A stretch of 64,000 bases of DNA, from positions 1 to 64,000 of the forward strand of contig JBBRYA010000001.1 of assembly GCA_038238015.1 (NCBI GenBank), in the 5' to 3' direction. Below, in pieces: positions 1 to 7,154 of this stretch. The translations under genes were made by a program, and so were the position numbers. This DNA is from DASQFQ01 sp038238015 (GTDB taxonomy: Bacteria; Actinomycetota; Thermoleophilia; Solirubrobacterales; Solirubrobacteraceae). Below the pieces are notes generated by a model that ran no database searches, was not told the origin of the DNA, and saw nothing but the letters and a program-made list of their open reading frames with translations. Position 1 is the first letter of the stretch, and each line of letters opens with the position of its first letter.

Positions 1-1
1 C

Positions 2-637
2 GTGGTCATGTACGTCAACACCACCGCTGAGGTCAAGGCCGAGACCGACTACTGCGTGACCTCCTCCAATGCCGTCGCGGTCGTCGAGCACATCTACCGC
101 GAGCACGGCGAGGACACGGAGATCCTCTTCGGCCCCGACATGTTCCTCGGCGCCTACGTGGAGAAGATGACAGAGCGCCCCATGCGCGTGTGGGACGGCG
201 AGTGCCACGTGCACGCCGGCATCCGCCCGAGCGACATCGCCGCAAAGCGCGCCGAGCACCCCGGCGCCGACTTCCTGATCCATCCGGAGTGCGGCTGCTC
301 GACCTCGGTCATGGAGTACGTGGCGGCGGGCGACGTCGCGCCCGAGGGCGTCCACATGCTCTCCACCGGCGGCATGCTCGGCTACGCGGCGAGCGCGCGG
401 CCGGGAAGCACGGCGATCGTCGCGACCGAGGTGGGGATGCTGCACCCGCTGCGCGAGGCCGCGCCGGACGTCGACTTCATCGCCGCCAACGAGGCCGCGA
501 GCTGCCGCTACATGAAGATGATCACGCTGCCCAAGCTGCGCGACGCGCTGCGCGACGGCGAGCCGGTCGTGCAGGTCCCGCGCGCGATCGCCGACCGCGC
601 GCGGCGGCCGATCGAGCGCATGGTCGCGATCGGCTGA
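2..637 (+). CDS. nadA: Quinolinate synthase, C-terminal part (5' end outside window)
   Basis: Quinolinate synthase condenses iminoaspartate with dihydroxyacetone phosphate to quinolinate, the NAD precursor, using a [4Fe-4S] cluster held by three cysteines. The visible 211 residues contain the family's blocks: DYCVTSSNA near the start, GPDMFLGAYVEK, WDGECHVHAGI, HPECGCS, STGGML and the C-terminal ASCRYMKMI. Cysteines in the first, HPECGCS and last blocks are the likely cluster ligands. The reading frame is open to the left edge, so roughly the first third of a typical 330-370 residue NadA is missing. The stop lies inside a GC hairpin shared with the convergent gene to the right. Other nad genes would be expected upstream but cannot be seen. 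Confidence 0.95.
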   Translation: MVMYVNTTAEVKAETDYCVTSSNAVAVVEHIYREHGEDTEILFGPDMFLGAYVEKMTERPMRVWDGECHVHAGIRPSDIAAKRAEHPGADFLIHPECGCSTSVMEYVAAGDVAPEGVHMLSTGGMLGYAASARPGSTAIVATEVGMLHPLREAAPDVDFIAANEAASCRYMKMITLPKLRDALRDGEPVVQVPRAIADRARRPIERMVAIG

Positions 638-652
638 GCCGAGGCTCAGCCG
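631..652. terminator. Hairpin at convergent stop codons (possible bidirectional terminator)
   Basis: GGCTGAGCC (632-640) is perfectly complementary to GGCTCAGCC (643-651) around a two-base centre, and the flanking C/G pair extends it by one. It contains the nadA stop TGA (635-637) and the stop of the opposite-strand gene (646-648). No T-tract follows on either strand, so it is not a classical intrinsic terminator; such T-less GC hairpins are common in high-GC actinobacteria. Confidence 0.45.
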
Positions 653-1365
653 CGCGCGCCGGTCAGCACGATCGAGACCAGCTCGAGGTCCTGCGCGGAC
701 GCGTCGACGACGGCCTCGTGCACGATGTCGCCGGCGGCGAGCGGCTGGGCGCACACGGCCGCCTCGTCGTCCGAGCTGTCGGCCGCGGCCGAGCCGGCGT
801 CGGGTGCGTCGTCGGGCAGGAAGAGGGGGTCCTCGTCGGCGGTGGAGCTCGCTGCGGCGACCGGATCGGCGTCCTCAGCGGGACCGCCGGGCGCGTCGTC
901 GGGTGCGCAGCCGGGCGCGGCGTCGATGCCGGCCGTCAGGCGCCCGCCGGCGGCGAGGGCGATCGTGACGGTGCCGTCGGCGACGCGGATGACGCGGCCG
1001 GCGTGCTCGCGGCCGTCGCGGATTCCGTCGCCGTCGCTGTCGCGATCGCCCGGGTCGTTGCCGGTGAGCATCTCGGCGGCGTTGGCGAGCCCGTCGCGAT
1101 CGGCGTCCTCGCGGCCGTCGCGCACGCCGTCGCGATCGGAGTCGGCGCGCTGGGGGTCGGTGTGCGAGAGGTACTCGCCGAGATTGGAGAGCCCGTCGTG
1201 GTCGGGATCGCGAGCCGCGTCGTTGTGGGCCGGGTCGAGGTGATGGCGCAGCTCCCAGCGAGCCGGCATGCCGTCGTGGTCGGCGTCGGCCGCCGCGGCG
1301 GGCGCCGCGAGGACGAGCAGGGCCAGCAGGGCGGCGAGAGTGGTGGCGGCGCTCCGGCGGGACAT
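646..1365 (-). CDS. Secreted protein with calcium-binding (thrombospondin type 3-like) repeats
   Basis: About 239 residues from the chosen ATG at 1365, which has an AGGA box five bases upstream; a GTG 21 bases further out is weaker. A signal peptide (MSRRSAATT, hydrophobic core, AAPAAAADAD cleavage region) leads into five acidic loops of the DxDxDGxxD type (for example DADHDG, DPDHDG, DSDRDG, DADRDG, DSDGDG). These are typical of calcium-binding thrombospondin type 3/EF-hand-like repeats. A short beta-rich stretch (RVIRVADGTVTIAL) and an acidic Ala/Asp/Ser-rich tail follow. It is a paralogue of the next gene (1542-2207). No enzymatic motif is present; a cell-surface or extracellular structural role is inference. 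Confidence 0.75.
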   Translation of the reverse strand: MSRRSAATTLAALLALLVLAAPAAAADADHDGMPARWELRHHLDPAHNDAARDPDHDGLSNLGEYLSHTDPQRADSDRDGVRDGREDADRDGLANAAEMLTGNDPGDRDSDGDGIRDGREHAGRVIRVADGTVTIALAAGGRLTAGIDAAPGCAPDDAPGGPAEDADPVAAASSTADEDPLFLPDDAPDAGSAAADSSDDEAAVCAQPLAAGDIVHEAVVDASAQDLELVSIVLTGARG

Positions 1366-1479
1366 CCGATTCCTGCATCGGCGCACGCACGGCGCGATCA
1401 GCGGGGGCGAGAGGTTCCCGCCGGGTCCTGAGAAGCTCGTGTCCCCGGTGGGTGGTTTCGGCTACCCGGTGAGAGCTTT

Positions 1480-1516
1480 AAATGGAAAGAGGGGCGGCCC
1501 GGCCGGGCCGCCCCTC
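1480..1516 (-). terminator. Intrinsic terminator downstream of the second TSP3-like gene
   Basis: GAGGGGCGGCCC (1489-1500) and GGGCCGCCCCTC (1505-1516) form a 12-base-pair GC stem with a GGCC centre. Read on the minus strand, the hairpin is followed by a pyrimidine/T-rich stretch (1475-1488). It sits about 25 bases past the stop of the 1542-2207 gene, so it most likely ends that transcript. Confidence 0.75.
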
Positions 1517-1541
1517 GTTCGTGCTGCTGACCCTCTGGTGA

Positions 1542-2207
1542 CTAGCTGCCGAGCTCGAGCTTGACGAAGCGCTTGCCGTCCGAGGTGGCCTGGAGGTCGG
1601 CCTCGTCGACGGTGGCGCCCGTCGTCAGGGCCGCGGTACCGCAGGCCTGGCCCTCGTCGTGGCCCTGGTCGTCCGTGCCGGCATCGTCGGTGCCGTCATC
1701 GTCGCCCGCGTCGTGGGTGGCGGGGTTGGTGCCGCTGTCGTCGCTCTGGTCGTCGGTCGCCGGGTCGTCGCCGGCGGTGCCGGTGCCCGAGGCGCTGTCG
1801 TCGGAGCCGTGGCTGGAGCTGTGCGCGTCGGCAGAGCCGCCGCACTCGATCTTCGTGGCGCTGTCGACCGTGGCTGACAGCTCGCCGCCCTGAGCCAGGG
1901 TGATGGTCAGGACGCCGCCCGTGAAGGAGGCGATCGTGCCGGCGTGCTCCTTGACGTCGGGAGTGCCGTCACCGTCGCTGTCGGCCTTGCGGGGGTCGGT
2001 ACCCGCGCGGAACTCGCCGAGGTTCTTGAGGCCGTCCTTGTCCTGGTCGCGGCGGGCCTCGTTGACCTTCAGCGACAGGTGGTGAGCACGCTCCCAGCGA
2101 TCCGGGATGCGGTCGTGGTTGCGGTCGCCCGAGCGCGCTGAGGCGCTCGTGGCGAGGGCCATCGCACCGAGAAGAGCGACAGCCGTGAGGAGGAGGAACT
2201 TACGCAT
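1542..2207 (-). CDS. Secreted protein with calcium-binding (thrombospondin type 3-like) repeats, paralogue
   Basis: The ATG at 2207 is chosen because AAAGGAG lies a normal distance upstream, giving 221 residues; an in-frame extension upstream (start near 2255) lacks support. The signal peptide is MRKFLLLTAVALLG followed by SASARSGD. Acidic loops follow (DRNHDRIPD, DQDKDGLKN, DSDGDGTPD), then a short beta segment (FTGGVLTITLAQGG). The tail is very rich in Asp, Ser and Thr with two cysteines. Order and spacing match the neighbour at 646-1365, including the GTDPRKADSDGDG / HTDPQRADSDRDG junction and a conserved EHAG, so the two are tandem duplicates. Both lie downstream of the ECF sigma gene on the same strand. 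Calcium binding is expected from the loops; the actual function is unknown. Confidence 0.75.
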   Translation of the reverse strand: MRKFLLLTAVALLGAMALATSASARSGDRNHDRIPDRWERAHHLSLKVNEARRDQDKDGLKNLGEFRAGTDPRKADSDGDGTPDVKEHAGTIASFTGGVLTITLAQGGELSATVDSATKIECGGSADAHSSSHGSDDSASGTGTAGDDPATDDQSDDSGTNPATHDAGDDDGTDDAGTDDQGHDEGQACGTAALTTGATVDEADLQATSDGKRFVKLELGS

Positions 2208-2285
2208 GGGACGTGCTCCTTTGGAGCGTGGGGGAAGGGACCGCTGTTGAGACACGGCGACCCGATGGGATGTAACGGAGGAGAT

Positions 2286-3665
2286 TCAGCCGGGGCCGGA
2301 GCTGCCGTCGCGCGAGTCCTGCAACGCGCGTCCCGAGCCGCTGTGGGACTCGGTCTCGGGCGTGACGGTGGGAACCGTCGTCACGATCGGATCGGGCGTC
2401 GCGACGGCCACGGGCGCGCTGTCGCCGCCGCCGGGGCCGCTGTGCGAGTCGGAGCCGCTGCTCGTGCTGCCGCTGACGCTGCCGCTGCCGCTGGAGCCGC
2501 TTGCGCTGGAGCCGCCGTCGTCGCCGCCGCTGCTGACACTCCCGCTCGAGCCCGAGCCGGAGCCGCTGCTGCCGCTGTGGTCGTCGCCACCGTCGCTGCC
2601 GCTGCTCGGGCTTCCGTCGCCCGTGCCGCCGCCGCCGTCGTCTCCGTGGCGCGAGCCGCCGCTGCGACCGCTGCCGTCCTCGCCGCGGTGCTCGGGCGCC
2701 CGGTCCTCGCCGCTGCCGCTCCCGCCGCTCCCGGAGCGGCGCCCGTGGCCGCCGGCTGTGCCTCCTGAGCGCTGCTTGGGCCCCCCGGCTCCAGGCCCGG
2801 GACGGGTCGCGGCGCGGCGCACCGCGGCCGGGAGGTGCTGCGGCGTCGAGCCACCGGCGTTCGCGGCGAGAATCGGCCGCGCGGGCTGGGCTGCCGCCAC
2901 CGCGACGCTGTCGCTGTGCGGATGGTGCGCGACGCGCTCCACGAGCCCGGGGCCGGTGAGCGCCGTAGTGGCCAGCACGGCGACGGTGCCGACCTTGGCG
3001 AACGCGGCCGCCGCGCCCGCGGGCGCCGCGCCCGCGGTCAGCTCGGCGATGCGCTGGGCGAACGGGGACGAGTCCGAGCCCGCGGTCAGGAACCAGTGCA
3101 CGAGCGGCATCGGCGTGACCGCCGTCGCCGCGGCGCGCACGCTCGAGCGGGCGCGGTAGACGAGCTGGCGCAGCGCGTTGTCGGACATGCCGAACTCGCG
3201 CGCGATCTGCTCGTGGGTGTAGCCGCCGACCGCCGTGGCCAGCAGCGCGTCGCGCTGGCGCTCGGGAAGCGCCGCGACGCTGGCCAGGGTCAGGCGCACG
3301 ACGGCGCGGCGCTCGAGCTCATCGCCGGAGGCGTCGGTGATCCGCAGCGTGTCCTGCAGCTCGTCGTAGTCGTAGCCCGAGACGCGCAGCGCGTTCAGCG
3401 AGCAGTTGTGGATGATGCGAAACAGCCACGGGCGCAGCTCCCGCACCTCGTCGCCGCGCCCGAGCGCCGCCCAGGCGCTCATCAGCCCCTGCTGGAGGGC
3501 GTCCTCGGCACGGGCCTCGGGCAGGACGCGCCGCGCGGCGCGCAGCAGCGGGCGGCGGTAGCGCTCGACGATGGCTTCGAAGGCACGCTCGTGGCCTTCA
3601 CGCGCGAGCGCCACCAGGCGCTCGTCGGACTGGGTGCGCAGCAGGGTGAGAGAGGGCAGGGGCAT
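2286..3665 (-). CDS. ECF-type sigma factor with membrane-spanning, Ser/Gly-rich C-terminal extension
   Basis: 459 residues. Residues about 20-95 match sigma region 2 (EAIVERYRRPLLRAARRVL, then RPWLFRIIHNCSLNALR). Residues about 125-175 match region 4 (LPERQRDALLATAVGGYTHEQIA and the recognition helix SDNALRQLVYRARSSVR). The usual ECF protein would end near residue 185. Here a hydrophobic segment (about 215-240, FAKVGTVAVLATTAL) follows, then some 200 residues rich in Gly, Ser, Asp and His with almost no hydrophobics. The topology suggests a cytoplasmic sigma domain tethered to the membrane with an exported tail, perhaps a sensor or a built-in anti-sigma; that is inference. Two secreted calcium-loop genes lie directly downstream and may be targets. 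Confidence 0.85.
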   Translation of the reverse strand: MPLPSLTLLRTQSDERLVALAREGHERAFEAIVERYRRPLLRAARRVLPEARAEDALQQGLMSAWAALGRGDEVRELRPWLFRIIHNCSLNALRVSGYDYDELQDTLRITDASGDELERRAVVRLTLASVAALPERQRDALLATAVGGYTHEQIAREFGMSDNALRQLVYRARSSVRAAATAVTPMPLVHWFLTAGSDSSPFAQRIAELTAGAAPAGAAAAFAKVGTVAVLATTALTGPGLVERVAHHPHSDSVAVAAAQPARPILAANAGGSTPQHLPAAVRRAATRPGPGAGGPKQRSGGTAGGHGRRSGSGGSGSGEDRAPEHRGEDGSGRSGGSRHGDDGGGGTGDGSPSSGSDGGDDHSGSSGSGSGSSGSVSSGGDDGGSSASGSSGSGSVSGSTSSGSDSHSGPGGGDSAPVAVATPDPIVTTVPTVTPETESHSGSGRALQDSRDGSSGPG

Positions 3666-3711
3666 CTAAGAGGGGGACACGCTCGCCCCACCGTGTGTTA
3701 CGGACGCGCGC

Positions 3712-4110
3712 TCAAGCCGGTTCGGGAAGCAGCTCCAAGCCTTCCTCGGCGGCGTGGCGCACGATCTTGAGCTGCTCGCGCTTGCGCTCGAACTCTTGTG
3801 GGGTGTAGCAGTGCAGATCAGCTGGAGCGCCCATCTCCAGCCCGTCCCACAGGCTCCCGGCCTGGTAGACGCGCTCGAGCCACGGGACGCCGTCGAAGTG
3901 CTCGGAGACCAGCACCACGACGTACTCGGGGCCGCGCTCGCGCTGGGGGCCCGCACCGCGCGAGTCGTCGAGGCGCGCGCCGGCCAGCAGCGCGCGCTGG
4001 ACCGGCCAGCGATCGGTCACCCGCTCGAGGTAGCGCTCCAGCTCGCGGCGGTTGAGCTCGGCGACGGTCACCCGCTGCCGATTGTCACCCACGATGCGGC
4101 GCACCCGCAA
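3712..4110 (-). CDS. Degenerate nucleotidyltransferase-like protein
   Basis: About 132 residues from a TTG at 4110; GTG codons at 4104 and 4092 are equally possible and no clear ribosome site decides. The segment VVVLVSEHFDGVPWLERVYQAG followed by DLHCYTPQEFERKR resembles the second half of small MNT/HEPN-associated nucleotidyltransferases, where the third acidic residue sits in a D-hydrophobic-LCYTPEEF strand. The usual N-terminal GSxARG(x)8-12DxD catalytic block is not recognisable; a basic GARLDDSRGAG stretch lies where it should be. It starts 12 bases after the M16 peptidase gene and is probably co-transcribed with it. Catalytic activity is doubtful; a binding or regulatory role is inference. 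Confidence 0.55.
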   Translation of the reverse strand: MRVRRIVGDNRQRVTVAELNRRELERYLERVTDRWPVQRALLAGARLDDSRGAGPQRERGPEYVVVLVSEHFDGVPWLERVYQAGSLWDGLEMGAPADLHCYTPQEFERKREQLKIVRHAAEEGLELLPEPA

Positions 4111-4122
4111 GGGCGCGCGTGG

Positions 4123-5376
4123 TCAGCGCTCGAACTCCCCCTGCTCGTGGGGGCCCACGCAGGCCACGGAGGCCTGCTCGGAGATGCCCCGCGCGACCTC
4201 GGCGACGCGCTCGATCGTTGTCTCGTCGAGCAGCGCGATCGCGCGGTCGGGGTCGATGTCCTCGCCGTAGACCACGCTCTGATTGGCCGCGTAGCGCGCG
4301 ACCGCGTTGGTGTTCTCGAACGCCAGCACGCGGCGCCCGGCTGCGTAGGCGCGGGCGCGCTCGAACTCGTCGGCGCGCGGGCCGTCGGTGCGCAGCTCGC
4401 CGACGATCTCGCGCATGCGCTCGAACGCCGCGGTGCACTTGGTGCTGTCCAGGCCCGCCGAGAGCTGGAGGATCGGCACGTCGGCGTAGGAGTGGTCGAC
4501 GGAGTAGACCGAGTAGGCGAGCCCGCGCTGCTCGCGGATCTCGTCGAACAGCCGTGAGCCCATGGAGCCGCCCAGCAGCGTCGAGTAGACCGTCATCGCC
4601 GCGCGCTGCGCGGGGTCGCGCGGGTCGATCGAGGGCCGGTAGGAGATCCGCAGGTGCGACTGGTTGGACTCGCGCGTCTCCACCAGCGTCTGCGGGTCGA
4701 AGGCCGGGGCCGCCTCGTAGCCGCCGTTGGGCTCGATCGCCGGGAAGCGCCCGAAGTACTCGCCCAGCTCGGCCTCCTCGGGGAGGTGCGACAGGTTGCC
4801 GACCAGGAAGGCGCCGCCGCGCGAGCCCGCCCACTGGCGGCCGCGGAACGCCACGATCGCGTCGCGCGAGAAGCTCTGGATGTGCTCGGGTGGGCCCAGC
4901 ACCGGGCGCCCGAGCGGATGGTCGCCGAAGGCGGCGCGATCGATCAGGTGCTCGGCGAGCACCGACGGCTGGTCGTTGGCGCGGGCGATCTCCTGCACGA
5001 CGACGCCGCGCTCGCGGTCGAGCTCGTCGGCGTCGATCCTCGGGCGCCCCACGAAGTCGGTCAGCAGGTCGATCGCCTGGCCCACCACCTCGGCGCGGCA
5101 GGTGATGTGGAACGCCACGACGTCGTGGGACGTGTAGGCGTTGAGCATCGCGCCCATGTGCTCGGCGGTCTCGTTGACCTTGCGGTAGTCGTCGTAGCGC
5201 TCCCCGCCCTTGAACACGAGGTGCTCGAGGAAGTGCGCCATCCCGTTCTCCTCGGGACGCTCGGTGCGCGCCCCGGCCTCGAAGGCCACGAGCACGGTCA
5301 CGGCGCGCGTGCCCTCGAGCTCGATGCGGTGCAGGGGCAGCCCATTCGGGAGGCTGGAGGAGTGGATCGTGGGCAT
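4123..5376 (-). CDS. M16 family zinc metallopeptidase (insulinase-like, processing-peptidase type)
   Basis: 417 residues from the ATG at 5376 (MPTIHSSSLPNGL), chosen because the family begins with this strand; longer in-frame starts only add low-complexity sequence. The inverted zinc motif HxxEH is H48-F-L-E51-H52, and the third ligand is probably E129 in the ERGVVVQEI block, 77 residues later as in the family. The length fits a single M16 half-protein of the YmxG/PqqL type that forms a closed dimer and degrades peptides. There is no signal peptide, so it is likely cytosolic. In many actinobacteria such genes follow polynucleotide phosphorylase or dapB; neither is nearby. It diverges from ftsE, with about 80 bases between the starts. 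Confidence 0.9.
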   Translation of the reverse strand: MPTIHSSSLPNGLPLHRIELEGTRAVTVLVAFEAGARTERPEENGMAHFLEHLVFKGGERYDDYRKVNETAEHMGAMLNAYTSHDVVAFHITCRAEVVGQAIDLLTDFVGRPRIDADELDRERGVVVQEIARANDQPSVLAEHLIDRAAFGDHPLGRPVLGPPEHIQSFSRDAIVAFRGRQWAGSRGGAFLVGNLSHLPEEAELGEYFGRFPAIEPNGGYEAAPAFDPQTLVETRESNQSHLRISYRPSIDPRDPAQRAAMTVYSTLLGGSMGSRLFDEIREQRGLAYSVYSVDHSYADVPILQLSAGLDSTKCTAAFERMREIVGELRTDGPRADEFERARAYAAGRRVLAFENTNAVARYAANQSVVYGEDIDPDRAIALLDETTIERVAEVARGISEQASVACVGPHEQGEFER

Positions 5377-5455
5377 GGCTCTGAGGCTAGACGATGGCCC
5401 CTGCAGGCCTTTTTGCGGAGCTGTGGAACCCCCCTCGGTACCCTCCGACCCGCCG

Positions 5456-6217
5456 ATGGCCGCCACCGATCACAGACCCAGAAGGGCTGCACCTGAGCCC
5501 CGTCGCAGCGTCCTGCCGCCGCCCGCGGAGGGCGCGATCGTCGACCTGCGCTCCGTTTCCAAGCACTACTCGAAGGCCGATGTCGGCCTCGAGGACGCGA
5601 CGTTCTCGATCCAGCCCGGCGAGTTCGTCTTCATCGTCGGCGCCTCGGGCTCGGGCAAGTCGACGCTGATGCGGCTGCTGATCAAGGAGTCCGAGCCGAC
5701 CTACGGCTCGATCACCGTGGCCGGGCACGACCTCACCCGCATCCCGCGCGGCCGTGTCCCCTACTACCGCCGCAACATCGGCGTGATCTTCCAGGACTAC
5801 AAGCTGCTGCCCACCCGCACGGTGCACGACAACGTCGCCTACGCGCTGCAGGTGACCGGCGGCACGCGGCGCGAGATCCGCGAGAAGGTGCCCGACATCC
5901 TGCGTCTCACGGGGCTCTCGACCAAGCTGCACAACTACCCCGACCAGCTCTCCGGCGGGGAGCAGCAGCGCGTCTCGGTCGCGCGGGCGTTCGTCAATCA
6001 CCCGCCGCTGCTGCTGGCCGACGAGCCGACCGGCAACCTCGATCCCGAGACCTCGATCGGGATCATGCAGCTGCTCTACCGGATCAACCGCACCGGTACG
6101 ACGGTCGTGGTCGCCACGCACGACAACGCGATGGTCGACCGCATGCGCCGGCGGGTGATCGAGCTCTCCAAGGGGCGGATCATCCGCGACGAGCGGGTGG
6201 GGCGCTACTCGACGTGA
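5456..6217 (+). CDS. ftsE: Cell division ATP-binding protein FtsE
   Basis: 253 residues from the ATG at 5456. ABC ATPase with Walker A GASGSGKST (residues 62-70), a Q-loop in VIFQDYKLLP, signature LSGGEQQRV, Walker B LLLADEPTGNLD and the switch histidine in VATHDN. NIGVIFQDYKLLP and the strong match through DPETS are characteristic of FtsE rather than other LolD/MacB-like ATPases. With FtsX it forms a division-site complex that converts ATP hydrolysis into activation of periplasmic/cell-wall hydrolases. An extra 25-residue basic, Pro-rich N-terminus precedes the ABC fold. The stop overlaps the GTG of ftsX (GTGA), indicating coupled translation. Confidence 0.95.
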   Translation: MAATDHRPRRAAPEPRRSVLPPPAEGAIVDLRSVSKHYSKADVGLEDATFSIQPGEFVFIVGASGSGKSTLMRLLIKESEPTYGSITVAGHDLTRIPRGRVPYYRRNIGVIFQDYKLLPTRTVHDNVAYALQVTGGTRREIREKVPDILRLTGLSTKLHNYPDQLSGGEQQRVSVARAFVNHPPLLLADEPTGNLDPETSIGIMQLLYRINRTGTTVVVATHDNAMVDRMRRRVIELSKGRIIRDERVGRYST

Positions 6218-7110
6218 AGGTCGCGTTCTTCTTCCACGAGGCGGTCCGGGCGCTCACGCGCAACGCCGTGCCGTCGTTCGCCGCGATGGCCACCGTGCTC
6301 GTCACCGTGCTGGTGCTCGGCGTGTTCATCCCGGTCGTGGAGGCGACGACCGGCGCCGCCAACGAGGTGCGCGCTCGCGTCATCGCCGACGTCTACCTGC
6401 AGCCGCGCGTCACCGACCGCGACATCGAGCGCGTGCGGCGGGTCATCGAGACCCAGACGCCGCACGTCGCGCGCGTGCAGTTCATCTCCAAGGAGGCCGC
6501 CTACGCGGAGCAGAAGCGCCGCAGCCCCGAGGCCTACGACCTGCTTGGCGCCAACCCGCTGCCCGACACCTTCCGGGTCTATCCCGACAAGCCCGACAAC
6601 ATCGCCGCGGTGCGCGACGCGCTCGCGCCGCTCTCGCCCTCGGGCGGGCGCACCGTGATCGACCCCGCGATCGACGAGGTCCGCAACCGCGAGGAGGACA
6701 CGAACAAGATCCTCTCGGCCACCCGGGTGGTCAAGTTGACGATGGGCCTGCTCGCGGTGCTGCTCTGCGTGGCCTCGATGCTCCTGATCGCCAACACGAT
6801 CCGGCTCTCGCTCTACGCCCGCCGGCGCGAGGTCGAGGTCATGAAGCTGGTGGGCGCGACGGACTGGTTCATCCGCTGGCCGTTCGTGCTGGAGGGCGTG
6901 CTGGTGGGCGCAATCGGCGGCATGCTGGCCGTCCTGCTGCTGGCCGTGGTCAAGATCGCCCTGGTCGACCCGCTGGCCAAGGACTTCGCGCTGATCGCCG
7001 CACCGGAGACGATGAACTTCGGCCTGCTGATCGTGGTGCTGCTCGGCGCCTCGGTCGCCGTCTCCGCGGTCGGCTCGGGGCTGTCGCTGCGGCGCTTCCT
7101 GCGGGTCTAG
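6214..7110 (+). CDS. ftsX: Cell division permease FtsX
   Basis: 298 residues from a GTG that overlaps the ftsE stop. Topology matches FtsX. There is a first membrane helix (about residues 17-38, VPSFAAMATVLVTVLVLGVF), an extracellular loop of about 130 residues, then three helices in the C-terminal half (about 170-195, 222-248, 265-290). The PVVEATTGAANEVRARVIADVYLQP region begins the loop, and SKEAAYAEQKRRSPEAYDLLGANPLP is a conserved extracellular-domain feature of actinobacterial FtsX. The cytoplasmic coupling segment YARRREVEVMKLVGATDWFIRWPF contacts FtsE. The next gene is an S41 protease, a neighbour also seen beside ftsEX in Firmicutes (ctpB). Confidence 0.95.
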   Translation: MKVAFFFHEAVRALTRNAVPSFAAMATVLVTVLVLGVFIPVVEATTGAANEVRARVIADVYLQPRVTDRDIERVRRVIETQTPHVARVQFISKEAAYAEQKRRSPEAYDLLGANPLPDTFRVYPDKPDNIAAVRDALAPLSPSGGRTVIDPAIDEVRNREEDTNKILSATRVVKLTMGLLAVLLCVASMLLIANTIRLSLYARRREVEVMKLVGATDWFIRWPFVLEGVLVGAIGGMLAVLLLAVVKIALVDPLAKDFALIAAPETMNFGLLIVVLLGASVAVSAVGSGLSLRRFLRV

Positions 7111-7154
7111 CGAGGCTTATCGCGCCCACATGCGGCGCAGTACCGTGTTCTGAC

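Noticed and set aside
2290..2790. Ser/Gly-coding repeat tract as a CRISPR-like or mobile repeat
   Set aside because: The repeats are irregular codon-level repeats in one frame of the sigma factor tail, with no spacers or terminal structures.
3712..4110. A full MNT/HEPN toxin-antitoxin pair
   Set aside because: No HEPN partner is adjacent and the catalytic block of the nucleotidyltransferase is not visible.
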